A stretch of DNA of 64,000 nt from Abiotrophia sp965245735 (GTDB lineage: Bacteria > Bacillota > Bacilli > Lactobacillales > Aerococcaceae): the NCBI GenBank assembly GCA_965245735.1, contig CBDFAX010000001.1:62001-126000 (forward strand), given 5' to 3'. How positions within the stretch are numbered: position 1 is the stretch's first letter; each line of letters begins with the position of its first letter. Under the pieces are notes generated by a model. It was not told the DNA's origin, made no database searches, and was given only the letters and a program-made list of their open reading frames with translations. The position numbers and the translations under genes were made by a program. Positions 25,568-34,064 of this stretch are shown one piece after another.

Positions 25568-26485
25568 GTGTCAAAATTCGATAAGTACAAAGGAATTATC
25601 CCAGCCTTCTATGCCTGCTATGACGATGAAGGCAATATCAGCCCAGAACGTACCCAAGCCCTAGCTAAGCATTACCTCGAAGTAGGGGTCAAGGGTCTCT
25701 ATGTTGGCGGTTCGTCTGGCGAGTGTATCTACCAAAATGTAGAAGAACGTAAACTAGTCTTAGAACATGTTATGAAGGCAGTTGGTGGCAAGATGACCAT
25801 CATTGCCCACGTCGCGGCTGCCTCCACACGTGATTCTGTTGAGTTAGCTAAGCATGCGGAAAGCCTAGGGGTAGATGCCTTAGCAGCCATCCCACCAATT
25901 TACTTCCGATTGCCAGAACATTCCATTAAGGATTACTGGAATGCCATGATTGATGCTACAGAACTTGACTTCATCATTTACAACATTCCGCAACTGTCAG
26001 GTTATGCCTTGACTCCTAGCATGTTCAAGTCCATGTTGGAAAATCCTAAAGTGATTGGGGTTAAGAACTCTTCTATGCCAGTCCAAGACTTAATCACTTG
26101 GAAGTTGACAGCTGGTGATCGTGAAGTCGTTGTCTTCAACGGTCCAGATGAGCAATTCATCGGTGGTCGTGTCATGGGGGCTGATGGGGGAATCGGTGGC
26201 ACCTATGGGGTAATGCCAGAACTCTTCTTAGCAGCTAATGCAGCCCTAGAAGCAGGCGATTTAGCCCTAGCCTTTACGATTCAAGGCCGCATTGATGAAA
26301 TCATCTTCACCTTGGTAAGTGGTAAAGCTAACCTTTATGCCGTACAGAAAGAAATCCTCAAACGCGAAGGCCTCAACTGTGGTTCTGTCCGCCCACCATT
26401 AACAGGGGTTGGCCCAGAAGATCTAGCCGTTGTTGACAAGGCGCACGCTATGATTCAAGCCGCTCGGGCGGAATTTGTTAAATAA
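25568..26485 (+). CDS. nanA: N-acetylneuraminate lyase
   Basis: Aldolase that splits Neu5Ac into ManNAc and pyruvate. It has 305 residues and a DHDPS-type TIM barrel. The Schiff-base lysine is Lys166 in GVKNSSMP. The carboxylate-binding GGSSGECIY and YNIPQLSG with the catalytic tyrosine are present. Translation starts at GTG (25568), eight bases after AAAGGAG. The protein lacks a signal peptide, so it acts on imported sialic acid. Pneumococcal lyases share the IPAFYACYDDEGNISPER opening. Confidence 0.96.
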   Translation: MSKFDKYKGIIPAFYACYDDEGNISPERTQALAKHYLEVGVKGLYVGGSSGECIYQNVEERKLVLEHVMKAVGGKMTIIAHVAAASTRDSVELAKHAESLGVDALAAIPPIYFRLPEHSIKDYWNAMIDATELDFIIYNIPQLSGYALTPSMFKSMLENPKVIGVKNSSMPVQDLITWKLTAGDREVVVFNGPDEQFIGGRVMGADGGIGGTYGVMPELFLAANAALEAGDLALAFTIQGRIDEIIFTLVSGKANLYAVQKEILKREGLNCGSVRPPLTGVGPEDLAVVDKAHAMIQAARAEFVK

Positions 26486-26509
26486 GCACTCACACTATGC
26501 AAGACCTGA

Positions 26510-26547
26510 CTACTAGGAGGCTAGTTCTAAGCTAGCTATCCTGGTAG
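26510..26547 (+). promoter_or_regulatory. Hairpin between lyase and sialidase genes
   Basis: Outer arms CTACTAGGA (26510-26518) and TCCTGGTAG (26539-26547), with one G-T pair, enclose an inner CTAG/CTAG pairing. ATTTTG follows a few bases later. It could be an attenuator or a processing site before the sialidase gene. Confidence 0.5.
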
Positions 26548-26599
26548 CCAGATTTTGTCGTATCAGCAACCCAAAATCCCTATAATTTGGAGGCTTAAC

Positions 26600-29500
26600 A
26601 TGAGTAAACAAGCAAAAGATCTTTTTGATCGCCGGTCTCGCTTCGCCATTCGTAAATTAGCGATGGGAGTCTTCTCAGTTGTCATTGGACATGTCCTATT
26701 TTTATCACCTCAAACGACTGTTTCGGCTCAAGAAATCCCTCAAACAAGTACAACGGATTCCATTAGTCAACCTAAAAATGTAAACGTTTCCGAAAAAGTG
26801 AATGAGCTTTCTGAAACTAGCAAGCCTGAAGAAGTCCCAGCGACTGACGCAAGCTCCCCCAAAGCAGAGGAAGAAAGCTCGGTCTCCAGTTCTGAAAAAA
26901 CTGAAGAGTCCAGCCAACCTCAACGTGATGAAATCGTGCGAGAAGTGGGGCGTGAAAACCAAGTGTTAGACCAAAATGATGTCGCAACCAATCAAGAAAA
27001 TAATCAACGGGTAGATTTAAGTCAGCATCTTGAAAGTCTGAAAAAATTGACTAATGTCACCATCCATATGGAATTCAAACCGAGTGAGCGAGCGCCACAA
27101 TTCTACAGTCTATTCTCTGCTTCGAGTAATAAATTTGTAAATGAATATTTCACCCTTGCCGTTCATAATGGGACTGCATTGGTGGAAGCTCGTGGTCGCC
27201 AAGGTGAGCAGTTTTATGGAAGTTATAGTGATGCTCCCCTAAAAGTAACGCCAGGCCAATGGAATTCAGTGACTTTCACAGTGGAACGTCCAGATCCTAA
27301 CAAAGAATCAGGCCAAGTTCGCCTCTATGTCAATGGGGTCTTGTCACGGACTAGCCCAGTTTCAGGTAAATTTTTAAGTGATATGCCTGATTTGACAGAT
27401 CTTCAAATTGGTAAGACACGTAGAGGATCTGACTTACGTTGGGGTAGTGACTTAACAGTACGTAACTTATCCATTTACAATCGCGCCTTATCACAAGAAG
27501 AAGTGGGAGAACGCAGCCAACTATTCAAGCGTCAACCTTTACAGTTAGAGCCTGCTCCGGGAGCAGAGATTTCTGATAAAAAGGACGTTTTCGAGAGCGG
27601 GCATAGTGGTCAACCGAATGCTGACGGCATTGCCAGCTATCGTATTCCTGCTTTGCTTAAAACTGATAAAGGCACTTTAATTGCTGCCGCCGATGAGCGT
27701 CGTCTTCACGCTTCTGACTGGGGCGATATCGGGATGGTGGTACGACGTAGTGAGGACGGCGGTAAGACTTGGGGTGACCGTATTCATATTGCTAACCTAC
27801 GCGATAATCCTAACCCTGAACGAGCAGACCAAGCCTCTCCTGTGACAATCGACCAAGTGCTAGTTCAAGATCCAAAAACTAAACGTATTTTCTCAATTTA
27901 TGATATGTTCCCAGAAGGCCGAGGTATCTTCGGTATGTCAGAACATAAGGAAACTATGTATCAGACCATTGATGGTAAGACCTATCAAGTTCTCTATCGA
28001 GAAGGGGAGCAAGGTCTCTACACTATTCGCGAGCAAGGGTATGTCTATGCACCTGATGGAACTAAGACAGACTATCGAGTAGTAGTGGATCCAGTTAAAC
28101 CAAAATACGAGGATAAAGGGGATCTCTACCAAGGTCAGAATCTTTTAGGTAATGTCTACTTCACTAGCAATAAGACCTCACCTTTCCGAGTAGCTAAAGA
28201 CAACTATCTCTGGTTATCATACAGTGATGATGATGGCAAGACCTGGTCAGCGCCTCGTGATATTACCCCAATGGTAAAAGCCGATTGGATGAAATTCTTA
28301 GGCGTAGGGCCAGGGACGGGAACAGTACTTCGGACTGGGCCACATGCTGGTCGCATTATCGTGCCAACCTATTCGACTAACTTTGTCTCTCACCTTAGTG
28401 GCTCCCAATCAGCTCGTGTCATCTATTCTGATGACCATGGGGAAACCTGGCACATGGGAGAGGCCGTCAATGATAATTTGCCAATTGAAGACGGCACATT
28501 ACACTCAAGCACCATGGATGATTACTGGTATCAAAATACAGAAGCTTCAGCCGTTCAACTTGATAATGGACAGGTAAAACTCTTCATGCGTGGTCTATTT
28601 GGTCAGTTGCAAGTGGCGACTAGCTATGATGGCGGTCAGACCTGGGCCAAACAATTGGATTACTATCAAGATGTGCATGATTCATATGTCCAATTAGCGG
28701 CCATTTCAACTCACCATCAAGGACAAGAGTATATTGTCCTCTCTAATGCTAATGGGGAAGGTAATTCTAGAAGTGAAGGGACCATTCGTTTGGCTCGAGT
28801 AGAATCGGATGGAAGCTTGACTTGGCTTCACCATCGCTTGATTCAGCCAGGATCCTATGCCTACAACTCACTTCAAGAGGTGTCGCCAGGTGTTTATGGG
28901 ATTCTCTATGAACACAAGGAAGGGACTCAAAATGACTTTACCCTATCCTACAAGACAGTTAATTGGGACTTCATTACCAAGGACCCAGTTCAAGCAAATG
29001 AAGTCAAGGCTTTGAATACCGAGCACTATGACAGCAAGATTTTTGCAGTGAATTTTGACCACGAAGTGCTAGTAAATGATTCGCCAGTTTTAACCTTATC
29101 TAATGGTAAGACGGCACGATTCTATACACAGCTTTCTAACAAAACCCTACTCTTTAGTGCTGAATCAGTGCATGACAAGGTAAGTGTAACGGGTTTAGAG
29201 TCAGGCCATATTGAAAGCCTTCATGGTCTACCAGTCAATGTTGAAGGTGTTACCTTGCCGATTAGTCCGGCAGATCCTGTGACGCCAGAACCTGACCATC
29301 CAACTAATCCTGTAGCACCTGAGCCAGATAAACCAACTAATCCGTCAGACTCTGATGTGACAGTGCCACTCTATCGTAGCCAAGGAGTCAATGTTACCTA
29401 CAATCCAGATGGTACTGTGACCTTTGAAGATAATGACAAGGATACGGGCGTTAGTGTCACCATCTCCCCAGAAGGTTTAGGCAAGCAAGTAGTGTCTTTA

Positions 29501-29983
29501 CATGTGGGACGGGTTAAGGTGCCTGGGTTAGCTGACAATGTCTTGGTCTACGAGATTCATTTCCAAGATAAGAAGGGCCAAGGTGTCCAAATCCAACGAC
29601 CAGCCCAAGTATCCATTCCAGTAGATGGGACGGTAGCCAAGGCCTATCATCTAGATGATCAAGGTAAGCCAGGACAAGCAGTAGATTTCCGTATGTCAGA
29701 AGATGGACGCAAGATTATCTTGACTGCGCCTCACTTCTCACTCTATGCAGTTGAGGTTGGATCAAGCCAAGCAGATACAACTCATCCAAATCAATCTCAG
29801 CAAACGCAAGCTGAACCTGGCCTTACATTTGCTAGTCAGAGCTCTACAGGCAATGCTAATGAGGCAAAACAGGGGCAATTGCCAGCTGCTGGGGAAGAGA
29901 GTAATTTCTTCTTTAGTGCTGCAGCACTCAGCCTCTTAGCTGGTTTAGGGCTTGCAAGCTATAAGCCAAAAGAAACAGAATAA
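26600..29983 (+). CDS. Cell-wall-anchored sialidase (exo-alpha-sialidase, GH33)
   Basis: Removes terminal sialic acid from host glycans at the cell surface. It has 1127 residues. A YSIRK-like signal (FAIRKLAMGVFSVVIG) is followed by a Ser/Glu-rich linker to about 135. A lectin-like CBM40/LamG module covers about 140-310. The GH33 propeller has YRIP at 347-350 and Asp boxes near 384, 542, 610 and 675, with an inserted domain between the first and second. A proline-rich DHPTNP/DKPTNP spacer and a beta-rich module follow. The sorting signal is LPAAG at 1094-1098, then a hydrophobic stretch and KPKETE. LPAAG departs from LPxTG. The ATG at 26600 follows GGAGG by six bases. Confidence 0.94.
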   Translation: MSKQAKDLFDRRSRFAIRKLAMGVFSVVIGHVLFLSPQTTVSAQEIPQTSTTDSISQPKNVNVSEKVNELSETSKPEEVPATDASSPKAEEESSVSSSEKTEESSQPQRDEIVREVGRENQVLDQNDVATNQENNQRVDLSQHLESLKKLTNVTIHMEFKPSERAPQFYSLFSASSNKFVNEYFTLAVHNGTALVEARGRQGEQFYGSYSDAPLKVTPGQWNSVTFTVERPDPNKESGQVRLYVNGVLSRTSPVSGKFLSDMPDLTDLQIGKTRRGSDLRWGSDLTVRNLSIYNRALSQEEVGERSQLFKRQPLQLEPAPGAEISDKKDVFESGHSGQPNADGIASYRIPALLKTDKGTLIAAADERRLHASDWGDIGMVVRRSEDGGKTWGDRIHIANLRDNPNPERADQASPVTIDQVLVQDPKTKRIFSIYDMFPEGRGIFGMSEHKETMYQTIDGKTYQVLYREGEQGLYTIREQGYVYAPDGTKTDYRVVVDPVKPKYEDKGDLYQGQNLLGNVYFTSNKTSPFRVAKDNYLWLSYSDDDGKTWSAPRDITPMVKADWMKFLGVGPGTGTVLRTGPHAGRIIVPTYSTNFVSHLSGSQSARVIYSDDHGETWHMGEAVNDNLPIEDGTLHSSTMDDYWYQNTEASAVQLDNGQVKLFMRGLFGQLQVATSYDGGQTWAKQLDYYQDVHDSYVQLAAISTHHQGQEYIVLSNANGEGNSRSEGTIRLARVESDGSLTWLHHRLIQPGSYAYNSLQEVSPGVYGILYEHKEGTQNDFTLSYKTVNWDFITKDPVQANEVKALNTEHYDSKIFAVNFDHEVLVNDSPVLTLSNGKTARFYTQLSNKTLLFSAESVHDKVSVTGLESGHIESLHGLPVNVEGVTLPISPADPVTPEPDHPTNPVAPEPDKPTNPSDSDVTVPLYRSQGVNVTYNPDGTVTFEDNDKDTGVSVTISPEGLGKQVVSLHVGRVKVPGLADNVLVYEIHFQDKKGQGVQIQRPAQVSIPVDGTVAKAYHLDDQGKPGQAVDFRMSEDGRKIILTAPHFSLYAVEVGSSQADTTHPNQSQQTQAEPGLTFASQSSTGNANEAKQGQLPAAGEESNFFFSAAALSLLAGLGLASYKPKETE

Positions 29984-30030
29984 TCTTGATAGCTCGGGGG
30001 TAGGCTCACCCTTTGGAGCATAACGAATTA

Positions 30031-30065
30031 AAGACACGACCTTTTCTCCTTTGGTCGTGTCTTTT
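30031..30065 (+). terminator. Terminator after the sialidase gene
   Basis: Perfect 11-base arms AAGACACGACC and GGTCGTGTCTT with a T-rich tail. Confidence 0.9.
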
Positions 30066-30135
30066 GTAATTTTGAAGCGCCAAGTTAGGGGGACTAAGTC
30101 ATAATTTGATATAATAGGGTAAAAGGGGGAGTGAG

Positions 30136-30783
30136 ATGATGAAGTGGGAACAGTCGCTGACAGACTATCTGGCCTATCAAGGTCAGCACTATCGTAATCC
30201 GGCAAAACTAGATAATCCAGTAGAAATTGAGGACATGGAAAACCTTAAAAGATGCGGCCAAGCAGCTCGGCAGGCTTTCTCAAAATTGGCGACTGCCTTC
30301 GGGAAAGCTTTTCCAGATTGGACTCAGGGGCGAGTAAGTGCCTGGATGAATCAAGCTCAAGTGGCTCGACCTCATTTTTGGGTCTATTATTTTCCACCAG
30401 AAAATCGGCCGGCTAGTCCAAGCTTCGCCTTGAGACTAGTATCGGATCAAGGGTCGCTCACCGTCTGCTTGGAGTTGAGTTTTATTGAACGAAGTCGCCA
30501 AGAGGAGACGCTAGCCCAACAGGCGCGAATCTTAGAAGTGCCAGCACCGCAAGAAGCCTATTACTGGGTTCAGGATTCAGATAAGCAAACGCGACGCATG
30601 ACCACAAGCCAAAGTCACCGGCAAGAGCTGGTAGAAGCCTATGAGGCAGGGCAGGTACGCAAGGTACTATTGCGTCAAGATATGCGGCCATTGGCGGACT
30701 ATGGCGATTTAGAAGCTTTAGTTCAGGACTTAGTTAAGGCAGTAGCTGGCTTTTGGTCCCTGTATCAAGTGACCCAAAGCTAG
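30136..30783 (+). CDS. Hypothetical protein, 215 aa
   Basis: Not recognised. A soluble, tryptophan- and tyrosine-rich protein without a signal peptide or membrane segment. The N-terminal half is helical and charged. The middle has a beta-type FWVYYFPPENRPASPSFALRLVSD stretch shown here only in part, around residues 76-100. A gene start follows GGGGGAGTGAG, with ATG at 30136 or 30139. It may share a transcript with the PgeF-like gene 16 bases downstream. A resemblance to small uncharacterised HI_0552-type proteins of lactic acid bacteria is possible but not established. Confidence 0.7.
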   Translation: MMKWEQSLTDYLAYQGQHYRNPAKLDNPVEIEDMENLKRCGQAARQAFSKLATAFGKAFPDWTQGRVSAWMNQAQVARPHFWVYYFPPENRPASPSFALRLVSDQGSLTVCLELSFIERSRQEETLAQQARILEVPAPQEAYYWVQDSDKQTRRMTTSQSHRQELVEAYEAGQVRKVLLRQDMRPLADYGDLEALVQDLVKAVAGFWSLYQVTQS

Positions 30784-30799
30784 GGAAGGAGACATGAAA

Positions 30800-31561
30800 A
30801 TGGATTATGAGCATATAAAGGGACCTGACTACGACTATTATACGGTGCCGGCTTTGCTTGAAGCGGGCTTGGAGCATCGTTTTATTGGTAAGCCGCTTAA
30901 TTTCAAACCTGATTTTAAGGAGGCATCCGTAGAAGTTGTCAATCGAACTTTTCTAAAAGTCGATATGCCTCTAGCAGAGGTGCACCAAGTTCACGGAGCT
31001 GACATCTGCCAAGTAAGGGCTGGACAATTGGGGACAGGATGGGGCTTACGCTCTCTAGGCGACTACGATGGCTTGGTAACAGAGGCAAGCGATTTGGCCC
31101 TAATGGTCAAGATTGCGGACTGTATTCCCATTATTCTCTTTGACCCGGTTAAAAAGGTGTTTGCCCTAGTTCATTCTGGCTGGCCGGGTACACTCCAATC
31201 GATTGGACAAAAAGCCTTAGAAGTTATGATGAGCCAATATGATGTGACGCCATCTAATCTGCTGATTGCCTACGGGCCCGCCCTTAGCATGGAAGATTTT
31301 CAAGTTCAGGAAGATGTCTATTGTCGCTTCCAACCCTTAGAAGCAAGTCATCCCCAGGCCTTCAAGCAGGAGGATGAGCATCACTGGCTCATAGACACCA
31401 AAGGAATTAATAAGGAGCGTTTCCTCGCTATGGGGGTTCCTTTGGAACAACAATATGATGTGGCTGTGTCGACCAAACAAGCCTTAGGCTGTCATTCTTA
31501 TCGGCGCGATGGGCGGGATGGCTATGGCCTGAATGCAGTTGTCGCCTATCTGAAATCCTAA
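30800..31561 (+). CDS. PgeF/YfiH-family laccase-domain protein
   Basis: Multi-copper-oxidase-like fold of the YlmD/YfiH/LACC1 group. Bacterial members have been linked to peptidoglycan precursor editing and to purine nucleoside phosphorolysis or deamination. The 253 residues show the metal-site residues in HQVHGADICQV, KIADCIPIILFDP and HSGWPGTLQSI. The ATG at 30800 is eight bases from AAGGAG, while the ATG at 30794 is only two bases from it. It is followed by the UDG-family gene after 16 bases. Confidence 0.9.
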   Translation: MDYEHIKGPDYDYYTVPALLEAGLEHRFIGKPLNFKPDFKEASVEVVNRTFLKVDMPLAEVHQVHGADICQVRAGQLGTGWGLRSLGDYDGLVTEASDLALMVKIADCIPIILFDPVKKVFALVHSGWPGTLQSIGQKALEVMMSQYDVTPSNLLIAYGPALSMEDFQVQEDVYCRFQPLEASHPQAFKQEDEHHWLIDTKGINKERFLAMGVPLEQQYDVAVSTKQALGCHSYRRDGRDGYGLNAVVAYLKS

Positions 31562-31577
31562 GAGGAGGGAATAGAAT

Positions 31578-32162
31578 ATGGCCAAAGAAAATTTAAAGAT
31601 TCGCGATGCCATCATGCAAGCGCCAGAAAACCAGATTTATAGCAAGGCGGGGATTGAACCGCTTTTTACCGCACCTAAGGCTGCCCGCCTGGTGATTGTG
31701 GGTCAAGCACCGGGTTTAGCTACTCAAGAAGCCGGTCGACCTTGGGATGATCGCTCTGGCGATCGCTTGCGGGAATGGTTGGGGATGGATCGTTCAACTT
31801 TCTATGATTCGGATCTTTTGGCAATTCTCCCCATGGATTTCTATTATCCTGGCAAGGGTAAATCAGGCGATTTGCCACCACGCAAGGGCTTTGCAGCTAA
31901 GTGGCATCCTCAGATCTTAGCTCAATTACCAGAGGTTAGATTGACTCTATTGGTCGGTCGTTATGCCCAGGACTATTATTTGGCTAAGAGCAAAAGAAGC
32001 AATCTGACAGAAACAGTCGCCCATTATCAGGACTATTTGCCGGACTATTTTCCCTTAGTCCATCCTTCACCTCTCAACCAACGTTGGTTGAAACAACACC
32101 CCTGGTTTGAGCAAGAAGTGGTGCCGGATTTACAAAAATTAGTCCAGACCATTCTCAAGTAA
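31578..32162 (+). CDS. Uracil-DNA glycosylase family protein
   Basis: Predicted DNA repair or related enzyme of 194 residues in the UDG superfamily. Motif 1 is GQAPG at 42-46, followed by GRPWDDRSGDRLREWLG, and the C-terminal motif is HPSPLN at 162-167. It is shorter than Ung and lacks the four-cysteine iron-sulfur site of family 4. It resembles the family of small UDG-like proteins common in streptococci, for which uracil excision has not always been shown. It precedes a bidirectional terminator. Confidence 0.85.
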   Translation: MAKENLKIRDAIMQAPENQIYSKAGIEPLFTAPKAARLVIVGQAPGLATQEAGRPWDDRSGDRLREWLGMDRSTFYDSDLLAILPMDFYYPGKGKSGDLPPRKGFAAKWHPQILAQLPEVRLTLLVGRYAQDYYLAKSKRSNLTETVAHYQDYLPDYFPLVHPSPLNQRWLKQHPWFEQEVVPDLQKLVQTILK

Positions 32163-32165
32163 GCA

Positions 32166-32198
32166 AATAAGGACTGGAAATTCTCCAGTCCTTATTTT
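32166..32198. terminator. Bidirectional terminator between convergent genes
   Basis: Thirteen-base arms AATAAGGACTGGA and TCCAGTCCTTATT. The stop codon of the minus-strand gene (32192-32194) lies inside the stem. Confidence 0.85.
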
Positions 32199-32707
32199 GG
32201 TAAAACTAATTCTTCTTCTTGGCTTGAACTAGCCTTACTTGATTGACTAGCGTCAGTGCGACCACCGGTTGAACGTTCGCCGTGAATCTCGATAATGAGT
32301 CCATGGGGCAGGCAGATGGAAACCTGACCTGGTCGGCCCACCCAACTGGTTTTAACCGCAATTTGATCAGGGCTGTTATCTTCGCGAACGCGAATTCGTT
32401 TGCCATCACGCTCAATAATGTTATACTGTCCCGGATGTGGGTAGTAGGTTTTCTCTTCATGAGGAGCGTCTTCCGAGAGGTCGAATCGGTCCACTTCCTT
32501 ACCGTCTATTTTGATGAGGGCATAGGTGGAGGAAGATGCGGGTGTTTCCTTAGTGCTAGACCATTCAGTAGCTTGGCTGACTACCTCCGATTTATTCAAG
32601 CCTTGATAGTTGTAGAAGGTCAGGATATTGGGCAAGAAAGATAAGGCAATGACCCCTAAAATGATCAGGTAATCAAAAGGTTTTAATAAGCTAAATAGCC
32701 GTTTCAT
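32192..32707 (-). CDS. NusG domain II-like membrane-anchored protein
   Basis: A protein of 171 residues with an N-terminal signal anchor (about 10-32) and an extracellular domain. The core ALIKIDGKEVDRFDLSED...YNIIERDGKRIRVREDNSPD...VKTSWVGRPGQVSICLPHGLIIEI matches the NusG domain II-like family often seen as small Gram-positive surface proteins; CLPHGLIIEI is its typical end. A Ser/Glu-rich C-terminal tail follows. The ATG at 32707 has a GGTGGTGA site, so the upstream ATG at 32779 is not favoured. The function is unknown. Confidence 0.8.
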   Translation of the reverse strand: MKRLFSLLKPFDYLIILGVIALSFLPNILTFYNYQGLNKSEVVSQATEWSSTKETPASSSTYALIKIDGKEVDRFDLSEDAPHEEKTYYPHPGQYNIIERDGKRIRVREDNSPDQIAVKTSWVGRPGQVSICLPHGLIIEIHGERSTGGRTDASQSSKASSSQEEELVLPK

Positions 32708-32870
32708 TGAGGAATCACCACCTTGTCTGAGCACAAAACTAGTATTATTGTATAAAAAAAGGTTAGAATAAGCTAGCAATTTGTGCCGTTTTTTGGTAAG
32801 ATACCATTATGCCAATAAAAAGCGCTAGCCGCTTTATAAAAAAATGCAAGCAAAAGGAGTTTTAAATACC

Positions 32871-33149
32871 ATGTCATTAAAAGCAGAATTACGCGAAAAA
32901 GTGGGCTCTGGCTCAGCTAAAAAAGTACGTGAAGCTGGTTTAGTTCCAGCAACTTTATACGGGAAAGGTTCAGAAGCTGTTTCTTTAACAGTTAACCGTC
33001 GTGAACTCGATGTTGTCTTGAAAACTCAAGGTTTGAGCCAAGCTTTTGAATTAGAATTCGACGGCAAAAAAGAAAATGTTGTCGTTAAAGCTGTTAACAA
33101 GGCTGCTTTGGCAGACCAAATCTACAGCGTAGACTTCAAACTCGCTTAA
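32871..33149 (+). CDS. rplY: 50S ribosomal protein bL25, short form
   Basis: Binds 5S rRNA in the large subunit. It has 92 residues from the ATG at 32871, behind AAAAGGAG. It contains only the N-terminal L25 domain (LKAELREKVGSGSAKKVREAGLVPATLYGKG) and lacks the C-terminal CTC domain found in Bacillus Ctc. The length equals E. coli RplY. A terminator follows at 33165. Confidence 0.93.
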   Translation: MSLKAELREKVGSGSAKKVREAGLVPATLYGKGSEAVSLTVNRRELDVVLKTQGLSQAFELEFDGKKENVVVKAVNKAALADQIYSVDFKLA

Positions 33150-33164
33150 TTTTAAATGATAAGT

Positions 33165-33197
33165 CCCGCTAGTCAGTTCTTGGCAGCGGGTTTTTTT
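33165..33197 (+). terminator. Terminator after rplY
   Basis: CCCGCT and AGCGGG arms with a 14-base loop, then seven T residues. Confidence 0.75.
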
Positions 33198-33236
33198 GTG
33201 GGACCCTCTGCAGGCGACCACTAAGAAGGAGAGCCT

Positions 33237-33764
33237 ATGAAAAATCATATTGCCTTATATCAACCGCTAATGCCAGCTAACACGGGAAATATTTCCAGAA
33301 CTTGTGCGGCCACCAATACCCCGCTTCATCTAATCAAGCCCTTGGGTTTTTCGACTGATGATAAGATGCTCAAGCGTGCGGGTCTAGATTACTGGGAGCA
33401 TGTGGAAGTTCACTACCATGAAAGTCTGGAGGATTTCTTAGCTTATGTGGGTGAGCGACCACTCTACTTGATTACCAAGTTTGCGCCCCGCATTTATTGT
33501 CAGGCGGACCTAGCTCAAAATAGTGCAGGCGAGCAATTCTTCCTCTTCGGTAAGGAAACAACCGGCTTGCCCGCTGACTTGATGGAAGAGCGCAAGGCAG
33601 ACTGCTTGCGTATTCCAATGAACGATCAGCATGTTCGGAGTTTGAATTTGTCCAATACTGCTAACATCGTCATTTATGAAGCCTTGAGACAACAAGCTTT
33701 TGAGGGATTGGATGTCACCCATCACTATCGTGACACGGACAAGGCGCGCGATCTTAACTGGTAG
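33237..33764 (+). CDS. trmL: tRNA (cytidine(34)-2'-O)-methyltransferase
   Basis: SPOUT-fold enzyme that methylates the wobble ribose of leucine tRNAs using SAM. It has 175 residues. Motifs are NTGNISRTCAATNTPLHLI at the N-terminus, FGKETTGLP in the middle and IPMNDQHVRSLNLSNTANI in the C-terminal trefoil knot. AAGGAGAG precedes the ATG. The serine T-box leader begins just after the stop. Confidence 0.95.
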   Translation: MKNHIALYQPLMPANTGNISRTCAATNTPLHLIKPLGFSTDDKMLKRAGLDYWEHVEVHYHESLEDFLAYVGERPLYLITKFAPRIYCQADLAQNSAGEQFFLFGKETTGLPADLMEERKADCLRIPMNDQHVRSLNLSNTANIVIYEALRQQAFEGLDVTHHYRDTDKARDLNW

Positions 33765-33766
33765 AC

Positions 33767-33795
33767 TTGCACCAGTACCGGATTCGTGATAGTAT
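33767..33795 (+). promoter_or_regulatory. Promoter of the serS T-box transcript
   Basis: TTGCAC at 33767-33772, 17 bases, TAGTAT at 33790-33795. It lies just after the trmL stop. Confidence 0.45.
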
Positions 33796-33799
33796 AGAA

Positions 33800-34040
33800 G
33801 CAGATAAATGATGCGACGGTTTTGACTAGTACAGGATAGGACGTCTTCAGAGAGATGATGGCTGGTGTGAATCATCACGGACTAGCCCTGGAATCCACCA
33901 GAACCCTGCAGCCTATGACTCAAGTAGTGCCGGATGCCCCCGTTACAGGCCTTAAGTGCAGGAATAATTTCCTGAAATCGGGTGGTACCGCGAAACCAAG
34001 AAGAGCCTTTCGTCCCAATAAGACGAAGGCTCTTTTTGTT
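33800..34040 (+). promoter_or_regulatory. T-box riboswitch (serine) upstream of serS
   Basis: The leader carries the antiterminator core GGGTGGTACCGCG at 33980-33992, an upstream AGAGAG...GGCTGGTG segment and a terminator at 34001-34038. Uncharged tRNA pairs with the TGG of the core and stabilises the antiterminator. A TCC triplet at 33894-33896, after GGAA, is the likely serine specifier; this is inferred from position and the downstream serS. Confidence 0.93.
34001..34038 (+). terminator. T-box-controlled terminator
   Basis: AAGAGCCTTTCGTC pairs with GACGAAGGCTCTT with one bulged base, followed by TTTTTG. Confidence 0.9.
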
Positions 34041-34064
34041 ATTTGACCAAAAGGAGGAAATGAA

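Noticed and set aside
32282..32644. Plus-strand 120-codon ORF opposite the NusG-II-like gene
   Set aside because: Antisense shadow; the minus-strand gene has the better start signal, signal anchor and domain match.
33510..33878. Minus-strand ORF over trmL and the T-box
   Set aside because: It runs through a known RNA element and a conserved gene, with no start signal.
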